Assembly: GCA_034687125.1 (NCBI GenBank)
Contig: JAQGBZ010000014.1
Location: 310,001-374,000 of the forward strand
Source of the DNA: Neelides folsomi
Taxonomy: Eukaryota; Arthropoda; Collembola; Neelipleona; Neelidae
DNA length: 64,000 nucleotides
Direction of reading: 5' to 3'
Every line of letters begins with the position of its first letter. Positions within the stretch are counted from its first letter, which is position 1. Below, one piece after another: positions 36,601-50,075 of this stretch. The notes beneath the pieces were generated by a model. That model was not told the DNA's origin. It saw nothing but the letters and a program-made list of their open reading frames with translations, and searched no databases. Made by a program: the position numbers and the translations under genes.

Positions 36601-38284
36601 GTGGATTCGATAAATGAATTCAATCAAACGGTAATTTATTTTCATTTTTCAAAACTTTTAAGTTAAGTTGAATCAAATGTTCTTTTGTAAGTTAAGTTGG
36701 GTTAATACATTCAAACACAACTGTGTATAAATTCAAATACAAGTACTAATATTGTATCTCCAGTATACTCAAATTAATATATCTTTGTATATCTTTTCAG
36801 GTTTATTCTTTGAACTATACTGAATTAGGCAACAATGAAACTTACATCATGGTATTCTTCTGGTTCACGTCTATATTCTTCACATTCATCCCCGTGATGA
36901 TTTTAGGAATTCTTAATTTCATTCTCATCCTCACTGTACGAAGATCGAGAGTTGCTCGGAAGTCAATGACTAATCAAAACAACTCTTCAATCCGTTACTT
37001 ACAGGTAGAAAGAAACTTTTAATATTCTTCCTTTTCACGCTCATTGCCTTTCATCATTTCTTCAATAACATCTGCCATTTTCCCCTCCTTATGATCTCAA
37101 CATCTTTTATTCAATGTTGTATCAAACTCAAACTTTTATTCCCTTTTGTTCATAAAACAATTCTTTGAGAAACTTTCATAGAAAAAACCTCCGAGTCGAA
37201 GATTATTTTTTTAAAAAAATTCTCGTTACATGAGTTTTTTAACCAAACTTTGATTCAGCTTTTGTATTCAAGAAATCTCTTCTTTTTTCTGCTTTATATG
37301 TAATATATTTGTATTTCAAATTTTTTTTCACCCACACATTAAGTTACTTTTAAGCCTATGATACTCAATCTGGATAGTAGGTACTTCAATATTCATATAA
37401 AAATATATACAATAGAAAAGTATTATACAATATACTCAATTACCTCTATGTATATTTTAAATTATGGAATAAGTTCTATCTTATTTTAAACTTTTTAAAT
37501 AAAATAATAATAATATTTATTAAACTTAAATTACAGTATTATATACTTATGTTATCTATTATATAAGCAGATATTTTATTAAATATGTACTTCATAATTA
37601 ATGAATAATTATTGTTTTGATGTATAGGCCATGCGACAAGAGAACAGAATTACGATAACTCTGATAGCCGTCGTGATTGTGTTCTTCACTTGCCATCTCC
37701 CTGCTGCGAGTTTTCTCATTTTCCTTGCTTTCCACAAACCCACGAATTATGCTGAAGATTGCATCTACAGAGGACTTGGGACGATCTTCAATCTGCTGAT
37801 GGCCATCGGAGCTGCATGCAACTTCCTCTTGTACACAGCCATGAGTGACAAATACCGCAAGTATTTCTGCGCCTTCTTCTTCTGTTGGAAAAGTGGGCAA
37901 TTGGAGCAGAATCCATATGAGATGGACACAATGGCCACTTCCATGAGGTAAATACTTGTCCTTCAATTATGCCTACTTAAACCATTTTCACTATTTAATT
38001 TTACTTAATGTTTCTGCAGTATTTGATCATCTGGTTTTATTTGCTTGTACTTTATCTTGTTGCATCTTTTGTTTTGAAATGTAAATAATTCGTTTAGTTT
38101 GTCCCGGGGAACTTCGTTAAGAATGGATTTGTCCACCAGGAACCCACATAATCACAGCATCCGAAGGGAAGGAAGAAACTCCTATTCCCCGAAGTACGAG
38201 ATGGGGCCCGGAAGGAGTGAAAACATTTATATGAAAAAACCTGATGGCGGCAATATTCCTCTCATACAAGTTGACCAAGTGTGA
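33699..38284 (+). CDS. Rhodopsin-family neuropeptide GPCR, FMRFamide-receptor-like, complete
   Basis: Nine exons encode 410 residues: 33699-33874, 35747-35803, 35883-35968, 36106-36148, 36315-36348, 36505-36630, 36801-37004, 37628-37947 and 38098-38284. All junctions keep phase. The N-terminus has NST and NTT sequons. TM1 has GVLGNLVTIYIL, TM2 YLSALAVSDLLY, and TM3 ends SFTIERFIAVRHPL (ERF in place of DRY). TM5 is FFWFTSIFFTFIPVMILGI, TM6 has FFTCHLPAASF, and TM7 has ACNFLLYTAMSDKYR in place of NPxxY. The class resembles insect FMRFamide receptors and related orphans (family knowledge); the ligand is unknown. The cysteine normally found before TM3 is absent, and no cysteine is seen in the second extracellular loop, so the usual disulfide is missing at both ends. 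The ATG at 33699 is preferred because the upstream in-frame codons include no ATG. Confidence 0.87.
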
Positions 38285-41200
38285 GGTTCATTCTCCATTA
38301 TAATTTGTATGATTATAAATTCTATTTGATATACCTATATGTTAAATATTATAAAATTTTTATTTATCTTTGATGTGAATTTCTATATGATTTTATCTCA
38401 CTGTGACACGTCTGTCTTTTTAGTCATACATCCAGTAGATTACATTTTGAAGTTTAAACATTAGTTTTTAATTATTCTTAATTAATTTATATTTGGTGCT
38501 AAAATACAAAACAAAAAATTTAAAGTTATATTTTATGATATAGGTAATAATATATGTTATTTTAGTTTTTGTACAATGTATCTATAAATATGTACTTACC
38601 TAATATGCAATAATATGATACCTATTATTATAATAATTTTAGGCTTAAAAATTTTATTTGCTCGTAATGTATAAATATCATGTATATGAGATGTAAGTTG
38701 ATTTAGAAAATCTCACTTTGGTTAAAAAATTAATTGCGTTTTTTGTATTTGTCTTAGGAATATGCATTTAGTTTAGAATTTGAAATATTAACTATTATAA
38801 TTGTATGTGGTATACTCTTGAATAATAATTTGATTTCAAGTTATTATTTCTTATAATATTTCATAAATATTCAATCAGTAAAAATACACTTTGTGACAAA
38901 ATGATTATTAATATTGTTACTAATTACCTTTAGTGTGGAATATCCGATTATCGATATTTCAAGTCATTAATAATTAAATGTCTTTAATAACTACAAATAT
39001 ATTATTCATAATATCAAAATACTAATTATATGGTAGATATACAATCATAAATATATTTAAATTAGATTACCTAAATAGCAATTGAGCGACTCATTGTCAA
39101 TATTCAAGATACATATAACAATATTAATATTTACTTATTTATGAATAATAATTAATAGATGATTAGTACATAACAGCCACTGGAGCTGATATTTTACCTA
39201 ATTCTCAATACAAAAACGTTCAAGTTCGCTGTTTTATTACAATTGGATTGAAAAATATTAAATATCGGGAATTACTTTCAACTACCTATGATTACTAAAT
39301 TTATTCTTTGTGAATTTACGATACGTGTATCAAATTTTTGAATATATTTTAACGTCATTGTAATTAACTTTTAGTTATTTATATATCAGTAATCTACATA
39401 CATTATACAGATACACTTTACATACTTGTTAACCATTATGTCATTAGGCAAATATTGTAATTTATCATTTAAAAAAGCCGTTTTATGAAGTAAACATATC
39501 ACGAGATCTTCATATGCATTTAGCGATAAGTAAGTTAATATTAATAGGTAAATTGATAATATTATATAAAATATAGTGAAATAATACAATTTAGTTTTAA
39601 ATCAAAAGCGGATAAAAATTTCCAATCTTCATTTCTTCCGCATTGTATTTTTTGTATTTATTTGTATTTAGAATATATTTTATTTTGGAGGAAATGTAAT
39701 TAATTCTAGATTATTATTATTACTCAATATCAATGTTTAAAATACAGAATTTGAAATAGCGTTCTATATATGATATTTACCTATTATACGTATGTTTAAA
39801 AAAGCTATAAAAATAATCAAAATGCCTAATAATAAAATCGGCCAAGTTATTAATCGTTGATCATCAATGTAATTTATTATTTTAAAATAATTATATTGCA
39901 TACACAGTAAAATATATTATGATTTCTTATATACTAATACATAAATGCAATTTCATAAATATTACAACTACTCTGTATTATATGCAAGAAATTGATTTTA
40001 ATAGTTTTTGTTCGAAAGAAAGCCCCTTCTTTCAAACAATAATAATATGAATAAATTTGTGAATACTATTGTAGATCTACATATTATATCATTTATTATT
40101 TTTCTGAGCTCACAATCAGTATAACATTCATTTAACACTTCTTCCTATTTCGTTGAGATCACATGCGTGCATAAAAGTAGTAACACGTAACACATAATAT
40201 GCAATAGTGCTTTTTGTCCTACATAGCGTATAAATTACTTAAAAGTGTTAACAATAATAGTCGGAATTTTAATTTAATATTTTTAAACACCAACTAAAAT
40301 CTGTTAATTATAAATGGATATAAATGGACTAATATACTAAATAAAGTGACTTATTTATAATGTAATCGTTGCATAGATTGCTTTTTCGTTGTATTCGGCA
40401 AAGTTTTGATTAAATAAATATTGTGAACTAATAAATTATTTTAAATAATTTGTAGCATTCCACTTGATTAATAATTTTATACTTGGATTCGTTGTAAATA
40501 TTACATATTGCATGGTAATCCTACGTTTGATCTCAATCGCCACAAAATTATTTTTAGGCACTTGCTAATATCGATAAATATTATTTCTGGTTATTTAACA
40601 TAATAATACAGAGCTCTTAAAAAGATTAATAACATATAACAATCATTACTTATATTATTCCAGTTTAATTCTATAATGATAATGAGTAGATAGGGAATTT
40701 TTTATTCCTTCCCATTTTATAACGTATTACCTATAATACAAAAATTCTATTTATAGAGATTCAAGAAATAATATTATTACATCATTAACAATAAAAACGT
40801 TATAAAGTAAACCCCAATATAATATCATATCATACCACTTAAAAAAATTCAGTCTCATATTTTGTCAAATATATTGAATAACAATTCCAATGTTATTTAA
40901 CTACTACATATTTATTAAAGTATTAGAATGGATATACCTAATATACTTTTCATTCATGTTTTGAATTTTCATACTGGATGATAGGCTGTTATTTTTATTC
41001 TCATTTACTTTTATTTAATAATTAAAGCTTTAACTTTGATACTAACCAATTACTAAATAATGCTTAATGTTAGTATGAGTTGGTACGATTTCTCACGTGC
41101 GAACTACCTGTATTTCGGCAATTTTTATTAAGCTAGTTTTTTATATTACCATTATGTAGGAGTAATCAGCTATAAATGTAGGTATTACGTAACGGCTGAT

Positions 41201-42037
41201 CATGGAGCTTTAACAAACAAGTTTAAATTATTTACAAATTATTGATTATGATTAGTTTACCTTATTGTTAACATGTATCTATAGTTGTTTATTGTAAGGA
41301 CACGCACGTATAATATTTATTTGTATTTAAAAGGTACAATTTAAAGTTCTGTCTTTTATCTTATAAATGTCTTTTCTACACATTAACTACCTATATTACA
41401 AACTAGGTGTGTATTTATGTATTTTTCACTCACAATCAATAACAGGAGAAAAATACATATTATTCAAATATTTGATTTGTCATCTTAAAACTGTCTATCA
41501 TTAAATTACAGTTTACTATTTAAATCTAATTAACTACATATTTGCTAACTACCTAACAAAAAATAGCACAAGAATTTTCGTTAAAGTTATCTAAATCATA
41601 CTCATTTTATATTTTTAAAAGTAAAATTGTGTAACTTTTATCATTTTAGTTATAACTAACTACATCTGCACAATTAAATTATACAATTGCTTATTATTAC
41701 TTGCATCAGTACATTTCTTATTGCCTATTGCCAATAATCGATGCTTTTACATATTCATTATATTAGTTACGTATATTCCTCTCTTTCTCTTCATTTTATA
41801 CACATTTGATTCAACACATTCAAATACATACGCATTTACACTATTGCACTGAATATATGACGATTCAATATGTCAATATATGCACGTATTTATCTGTATT
41901 TGGCTTCAACCATTATTATTTTCATTAATTACATCGAATATAAGTACATCAAATAGGGTTATAAGAACATGAGAAGAAATAAGTATAAAATGTTTCGTTT
42001 GAATAGATATAATTAATTTAAACAACCACAATGTTAA
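38285..42037. other. AT-rich space between convergent genes
   Basis: About 3.75 kb of very AT-rich sequence lies between the stop of the FMRFamide-receptor-like gene (plus) and the stop of gamma-syntrophin (minus). I see no exon, RNA gene or structured repeat in it. Confidence 0.6.
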
Positions 42038-45000
42038 TTAGTGGACGACTTTGGCAAGGAGAAATGAATGTATTGTGAAGAGTATTCTATGAAGATCCCG
42101 ACACTCCATTGTCTCACATGGTTGGTTTCCGTGGAACTTGAGGGTGAGTCTTGTTCTGGAGTCGTCCGAGGATCCTTTAAGCGAGGCAAAGGCCTTCGAC
42201 CACAAGGGACTCGAAGGCTTTGAAGATGAACGATAAAGGTTAAAGGTGCCAGAGGAGAAGTCCATCTCAAGCTGACATGGTTTCCCTCCCCACCACACAG
42301 GATAGGAGCACTTCTGAAATATCCAATATGTTCTTGTTAAGGTGTTAGCAAGCTATTCCTGATAAAAAAACATTTTTGCATTCTATATTAAACGTTAAGT
42401 AAAGTTAAATTCTGTTGCAAATGTAGTTAATAAAATTATCTAAACCAATATTATTATTATTTATATAATTAATAATTTAATAAGGATAAATCATATACTG
42501 CTATAGTTTTATTTCAACCTTGTGAATTCATATTTAATTAGTAGTTACATTGAAGCGAGAGAAAGTTTACCTTTATTCCCACAACGGCTGCCCTTACGGC
42601 TTTTGTCCAGGCTGTTTCGACTTTAATCAACTCTTGCCTCGTCTCAGTGTTGAGATAGAGATGCAGAGGCTGCTGGCGAAGGCCATTTGGTGGGAAGCTA
42701 TTATTCTCAACAGCGATTTGGAGAGTGAAGCAATGCTGTCGCTCGTCAAGATGTTCTCCGGTTAACGTGAGGACTCGAAGGAGAGTTGTGACGACCGAAA
42801 ACACTTTCCCTCCCTCCCAGTCGAGTCCAACTCCCTTCAAACCATTCCCATATATTTAACCAAAAAGACCTTCGAGGACGTGATCGGAATATACATTACA
42901 TACATTTTACAACTTTTAAATCTATCAGTATTTATTATTCGAGGTAAAGTCTAAACATATACTGTTAAAAATAGTCTTTACAATCGTTTTACTTTCTCTG
43001 GAGGAAAAAAGTAAAACGATTGTATTATAACACAGCATGCATATGAGGCATGAGAATAAACTATAAGTAAATATAAAACTGTACATGTTTGAATTTCTAT
43101 CAAGAAGTTTATTTAAAGAATTTAAAAAGATTAATGAGCTCACGGGTGGATAATCCATGTAATAAAGATTGGGTCCCCGAAGGGCGAGGACTTTGGGCTT
43201 CCAACTAAGCCAAGATTGAACGAAGTCCTCCGGGTTGTCAGAAACTCCTTCCCAGACCCAGCCCACATAGAAGATTTCCATCTGCGACTCTTGGGCCCAC
43301 AGTTTCACCTTCATGAATAATTGAAACAATTGAAGCAGGCGAGATGAGGAGAAATTAAATTAGAATTCATAAAATATTTTCTAATATACAGCAACTTCAT
43401 CCAGATCCAGAGAAAGTTGAAAATTAAAAAATTGGAAAAAACAGAGAAAAGTTGGAAAGCTCACTTGGATGTTATTGAGACCAAAAATGGCGTCTGTGAT
43501 ACATTTGACCCAGAGATTGAGAGCGTAGGAATCTCCACAATGGATGACCCCAGAAGAGGAATTTCCTGTAGAGTCCCTCACTTCGAAGGCATTACATCGG
43601 AGACGATCCGTTCCGCCCAAATAGCGCGAAAGGAGGGCGAAGACGAGAGGAATTGCTTTCTCCACTTCCCATTGATCGTTATTTCCCTCATCCGTTGCTT
43701 CCCATTGATTCAAATTCGACTCCAAAAGATCTGCAAGATTAGAAATGATCTTTAGAAAGAGCTAAAGTGGAAGAGATGTTTAAACTTTTAAAGAATCATC
43801 ACGTACTTCGAATCTATTCCATTCCATTATATTAACTTTTAATTGGACAAAATCAATATCAACTTTCCTTCAATCTCAATTGTGAAAATAGTAACTCGAA
43901 TTATTGCGTGAGCTTTTGCAACTTCTGCTGTTTTGCTACTAATATAATAAATTGCTACTACTCACAAGAGACTCGTTCATTTCGATTGATATCAAGAGCT
44001 GCAATAAATTGGGTATAAGAGAACTTATGAGATGAAAGATCTCATATTTGTTTTTCATTCTCATGTCGTTGGTCGTTCCTGGCACACTTCAAAAAACATG
44101 CAAGAAATGGAATTTTAGGTTTTTAATATTTTCTTTAAAAACTCTTAAAAATGTTTATCCCCTTAACGGGCTTTAACGGCCCGAACTCAAGGGATCGAAG
44201 TGGCTTTAAAGTTTTAATGTTACGCCTAAAGGTCTCGAAGGGCTTTTAAGTAACTTTTCGCATAACTCGAGCAAAGTAATATTGTGTGAAAACATTGGAT
44301 CATTTTATTACTATCAGAAAAGCTTGTGGGAAATGAACTCTGACAGGGTTCTGTCATTCAACATTAGCTCTCTGGATTAAAGTCACTCTTGCGTAACACT
44401 TAAGCCGATAACTCTAATAATAAGCCATTCTCTTTAATGATCAAAGACATCCATGTAATATATACAAATACAAAGGGATCTTTTATAAGTATTTGGTATA
44501 TGATATGAAATATTCAGTTATCATTATTTGCTACAATGTATATTAATTTATACAATCTACCATAATATTAAATTCAAAATAGGAATTTTTGGATGCGGAA
44601 TTAAATTTTATCTAATAATAAGTATATGAGTGACAGAACTATTTAATAAAAAAATTATTAATTTATTAAATGCCTTTACCCTTATAAATAAAAAGAAATG
44701 TGATGATGATGATCATCATCCTTTCATGCTATTAAGAATGAATGAAAACTAATGTATTGAGTAATTTTCTTAACCTCAGTTAACCAATTCTAGTAAAACT
44801 ATGTATATTAAAGATAAGTACCAGCAATGTTTAAACATAATGAAATGTAATAATTTTAAAAAGTCAGCCAGTTCTAATATAAGCAATCTTATCTTTTATG
44901 TTATTAAGATATACTCTACTGTACATAAGTATTATAGTAGAAAGGAAAAACTTACTCTGCTGTGTGGGAGAAAGAAATGGTTTTGCCGAAGGATAATACT

Positions 45001-47203
45001 TAAGTTTGAGCATCACTGTTGGTCCGCTGTTATTAAGACATTCCACGGCCTCGTCGTGATCCAATTTCGTAATCTTTACTCCATTTACTAATTATAGAGG
45101 AAAAATTATTATCTGGAAATCCTGTCCCTCTACACTTCACGCAAGAGTGAAAAGTGAAGGGAGATTAAATTACACAATTCGTTGGCTTCATTATGAACTT
45201 AAAGACTTTCCCCCGTTTTAATCTTTCCCTCTTTGTTAAATTGAAAATGAATGAGGAAATAAGAGCGTGTAAGATCACTTTAATTCTCTTTATATGGATC
45301 AATTCCACAATATAACGTAAGGTTTTGAAATTATTATAATAATATCAATGAGAATTTGAGAAATATCAAGAATACCGCTATAATGCAAGGAACATAAGGA
45401 ATCTGTAATATACGTACCTACATATTTAGTATACGTATTCAATATAATCATTTAAGTATATAATACATACCTAACTTGTATAAAGTAGAAATTAAACATG
45501 AAAGGATAAATAAATTTGAGTTATAAATTAATGAAGATGAAATGTGATAAGTTTTGGCCTTGCATCATTTTCACATTTGATTATGAAGCAATATTAGAAG
45601 GATTCTTGAATTATAATTGAGTTAACGAGTCAATCTCTCCATCAATTAGAGCAAAATTTTGATCAATTATAAAATTCCCAGCTTTCCTTTGAATAATTAA
45701 AAGGTAAGGAAATATGGATATTTGCTTACTTGCAATGATGGCGTCGCCGATGAAAATCTGTTTGCATAAGGCAGCAGGAGAGTTTGGAATGAGTCTCGAT
45801 ATGATCAAGGGGAGTTGATGTTCAGCCCCGCCGCGAACACTTATCCCAAGAATCCCATCACATCTCTGCAGAGTCACTTCGCGCTTCTAAAAGTAGACCT
45901 CATTAATGTTAAATGTTGAACAAACCAAAGTTTGGTTGTTTTCTTCCTTGGGTTCCATTGTTTCCCCCATTCAACTCATTTCACCCTTCATATAATATTA
46001 ATGATAAAATTAATTATCTTGGTTTGGAAATCACTACATTGTATTCAGGCGGCGGAGAATCCGTGTCCACAAAAGAGTCAAAACTTCCGTCGCCTGACAA
46101 ACCGCGGTCAGACACGGATCCATGAGTTGGACGGTTGCTATCTACATCGTCGGCTTCTTTCGAGAGATTCTTTTGAATGATGAGGTGAGTGGAAGTGAGG
46201 ACAAGTCTGCGTGTCTGCGGTCTTCCTTTTCCATCAGAGACCTCAGCCAGAGAGCATCTTATTGTCTGTTTAACAATGATACATACATAAGGAGAAAGCG
46301 AACATATTTCATTGCTTAAATCTTTATTATATCTGTAATTGTGAAGAATATCTTTCCTCTAAACACGGTATTTTTGTAAATTTTCATCTTATTGTTACTT
46401 ATTATTTATTCATAAGTATTATACAAAAATATGTTTAGTAATATTGGATTAGAATATGTTTTTATAGATTATAAAATAATTAATTTAAACATTTAAATAA
46501 TAATAAAAGGATAAAAGTAGCTTTTGTATGTAATTGTATGTACTATGACTATGTACCATAGGCCATATTAAGAGAATCCTTATGTCTAAATGGATTTTCA
46601 TTTATATTATGTTATATTATTTTGTGTACGATATTTTTATATTTATGAGCAAAATGGTTTCTGGAAATATCGTGCTTTGAAGAAAGTAATATTTATAAGA
46701 ATGGAAACATGAGTATGAATGATCCAAGGTTGAAAACGGACACAGCTATCAAAAATATAGTGTTCCTGTAAATGATATACTCTATAAATGTTACATACCA
46801 TTTTACTTATAACTACATAGTTAGTATCAGTGTAAACCTTTCACTTTGCTTTCACCCAAGATAAATTATTGGAATCTTCCAATATTTATGAATCTAAGAT
46901 ATAGCAAATAGAATGTATTACCTGAATCATTAGAAGTATATCAAAGGATATTCTTCCATTATATTGATTGTATAAATTACAAGAGTATAAAAGGAATACA
47001 ATTCACATGTGGGCTGCTGTTGATATTTGTTCAAAGTGAAATGTTTTCCCTTAGCTCCACATGTTTCTCATTAATTGTTAGTGAAAGTAAATGGGTGGGA
47101 GAGGTGAATGAAACTATTATAAATTAATTAAAGAAGTCGGAAGAGTAATTAGCAAGCAAACCTGGTCGTGGGTGCTTTGTGAGAAATTGTTCACACTCAT
47201 CAT
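42038..47203 (-). CDS. Gamma-syntrophin (PDZ/PH scaffold of the dystrophin complex), complete
   Basis: Eight exons, all phase-consistent: 47203-47162, 46265-46038, 45886-45730, 45087-44956, 43730-43465, 43308-43144, 42834-42571 and 42313-42038. The product is 509 residues, close to the roughly 517 of vertebrate gamma-1. Exon 1 gives MMSVNNFSQSTHDQ. Exon 2 holds the first half of the split PH domain, which ends in an acidic, proline-rich linker. Exons 3-4 form the PDZ domain (ILGISVRGGAEH, FIGDAIIAINGVKI, DHDEAVECL). Exon 5 carries the second half of the PH domain. Exons 6-8 carry the second PH domain (VLALRGPNLYY, LTLTGEHLDERQHCFT) and the syntrophin-unique end (LKGSSDDSR, TIHSFLLAKV). Syntrophins bind dystrophin-like proteins and recruit channels and enzymes to the membrane. 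SNTG and Drosophila Syn2 are the nearest named relatives. Confidence 0.92.
42979..43024. repeat. 17-bp perfect hairpin in a syntrophin intron
   Basis: TACAATCGTTTTACTTT (42979-42995) is matched exactly by its reverse complement at 43008-43024 around a 12-base loop. It lies between the exons ending at 43144 and starting at 42834, so it is transcribed as intronic RNA. Confidence 0.85.
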
Positions 47204-50075
47204 GTGTCTGAATGTTCAATGAGGGTCCTTTGGCCAACTTCCCTCCGTCCGATCAACTCAACGCGGAGGAACCAACTCAGGCCAAACCAACATTTCCCCT
47301 TCTTATTCCTTCACTGAGGAAAGCGCAGATATTGCGGACTTTGCTATGACCGAATCAATAGCGAGCATTGATTCCCTCAAGTACGCAAGGTTCGGGCCCC
47401 TCAAAGTGTGGAATAATGCAATGATCACTCTTATACAGAATAGACATCTTACAAATACAACTTCCGACACTTCTAAAAGTAGATCCACAAAATACATTCA
47501 CACTTTAATTGATTTAATTCGAACTTTGGAAAATTATCGTTTCAATTCATAAATTATTCCAACTTTCCACACTTTAAATTTAAAGTCTGGAGCTTATTTT
47601 ATGAAATAAGTATAATCTCATGTCTTGTCAGTCAAGGCTATTTATTTTATCATGCTGTTCATTTGAGCTGTTAACTGTTCACATATGATATGTAAATGTA
47701 GTTGAATCCTTAATATTACTCTACGTAAACAATTTGATTTAAAAATTAATTTAATCTTATCCCAAATTGCATTAAATTAATTAGCTATAATTTTAATGAT
47801 AATTAATTAATGTATTGTAAACAACTTTTTGAAATACTTTCTATATAAATACATATAACTAAAAAAAGCACTTCACACTATGCCATTCATAAATAGTTTA
47901 TTTTCTAGTGAGAACTTGAAAAAAACGTTAAAAATATTTTTGTTTTAGATTTCCATCAAAGTTATGTAATGTTGATTGAAAGAAAGCATTTGACTCGCAC
48001 AGCTCACATTTCACCGCGAGGGCATTTTTCTTCTAAAATGGTCGATGAGATATAACCCCATTTGATTTCCTTTTCAATTTTTCATTCTTCTTATGTTTTT
48101 TCGTTTCATTCCAATTATGACATATGAGATATGACATAGGTATAAAAAAGCTAAGTACAGATATAATGAAACTTGGTGGAATCAAATTCGCTGTATGTAA
48201 TTATTCAATGATAAAATTACAAATACCACGTATAAAATTCTTAAAAAAATTATGCAACATATCGAGTATTATACCGTATGTACCTTAAATATACAAAATA
48301 CTTATTATATGTATCTTAATTGTTAGTACATTCATGCTTATAGTATTGGTATAAATAAGCAATCGACAGGCTATAAAATAAAGGAAATTGAGATGATTTC
48401 TGTAGATCTGAAACATGTTAATAATTAGGAATATATTCCAAACTACCTACCCATATAATTAAATTTAATTACATTAATTACAATAATATTGATTTATAAA
48501 TATCATATCTGAGAATTGATTGAGAAATTAAAGTCACGCAATAACGTAATTTTATGATTGACAAGATAATCGTCTGAAAACAATTCATTTTATTGATAAT
48601 TTCTGATTCTTTATTTTTCAGCCTTGCCCTTGTTCTTTTATTATTTCAAAATAAAATAAAAGAATGAATCATTGCATTTTATATAAAAATATCCCCAAAT
48701 GGAGTAATTGGACAATTCCGTAGAATCAGATTTTTATTAATTTAATATGAAAACAAGATGAATACTATGTAGCATTTAGCTACATAGTTATAAAAATAAA
48801 TATCACATTAGTACATAGTTCGCACTAACATTTACAATTAGTATATATAACATATAACTACAGATAGTGTTTATTCATAATTCATAGGTGCTTCTGAATG
48901 GGTTTTATATAAAAATGCTTAGGTTTAAAGGAAATGCCAACTTGGTACACTTATTGTTTACTATAAATGTATAACATATATTATTACAGGATTTATATTA
49001 TTGGATCACAGATGATAAAAAATGGGAAAATTGCAGAGAAATTGCTTCAAAGATTGGGTTACTCAAGTGAAAGTGCAAGAAATATTACACTTCTTGAATC
49101 CCAAAAGAAATTTTTTTATGAAGCTCTGAGGAATTTGTGAACAAAAAGATAAAATAGAAATTCTTCTTTGAAAAAAATGGAGCAAGTGCTGTGGAGAAAG
49201 ATCCCCCAAATCCATTTTCATATCAAAAATTAGAAAAATCGTTCAAATTTGTACACGAGAAGGAATTTTACAATATTGAAAAATGCATTATTGACTTGAA
49301 CTACTTAATCTAAATAACTTACAAATCACAAATCGCAACATTAATCCTTCACTATTTTTAATGAAATGTAAAAGAGGGTAAAAATGATAATTTTATTTTT
49401 TATGTGCACTTGTACAGCTTTAAATATTGCTAAATGTTGAAAAATATTTGAAATAGACTTCGGCATTAAAGTTTTTGGGCAACAATTTTAATTAATTTCT
49501 GAATCTAATAAAATTAATAAATATGCCAAATAAAATGAATCTTATTTGAATTCTACAAGTTTTATTGACCAGAAAATGATTTTTAATTTGATATCTCCCT
49601 ACTTTTAAAAAACGTCATCATTTTAAAATGTTAAAAACGAGGCATTTTTGTCCATTTTTTGGACTTTTCACATTTAAAATAATGTAGTGATAAAAATAAA
49701 GCAAATATATTCCTCGGGGTATTTTTTCTAAATTCGATAATATTAATTGATCTAAATTGCATTTTTAATTTTCAATCTTCATACTTTTCAAAGAATTATC
49801 TTTACTTTTTTGATAAAACGGCGAATTTCAGAGCATTTATTTTAATGCAGTTTAGATAGAAGGCTAGAATCATAGCGGGAATTAGCGTGAGTTTAACCTA
49901 TTCTATAAATTTGGAACGGTGTCAAACCTAGGATTCTTTCGAATTTATTATCAAAATTATCGTTATATAAGTATATGAAAGCATCAGTTGTATAAATTCT
50001 AAAATCATTTTTATTCAGCACAAATAGATAATGACTGATAATATGTCAATGATCTTAAAGTAAAAATAAAGACAA
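47204..50075. other. AT-rich space upstream of syntrophin
   Basis: This stretch holds the presumed syntrophin promoter and one exon-like segment at 48990-49140, listed separately. The overlapping ORFs at about 47303-47552 on both strands have no motif and no clean splice partner. Nothing else is recognisable. Confidence 0.5.
48990..49140 (+). CDS. Orphan terminal-exon-like ORF
   Basis: After the acceptor ATTATTACAG there is an open frame of 49 codons ending in TGA. It reads IYIIGSQMIKNGKIAEKLLQ and later ITLLESQKKFFYEALRNL, an amphipathic, lysine-rich helical composition unlike translated random AT-rich DNA. No upstream exon was found, so this could be the last exon of an unseen gene or a decayed gene fragment. 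No family is recognised. Confidence 0.3.
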
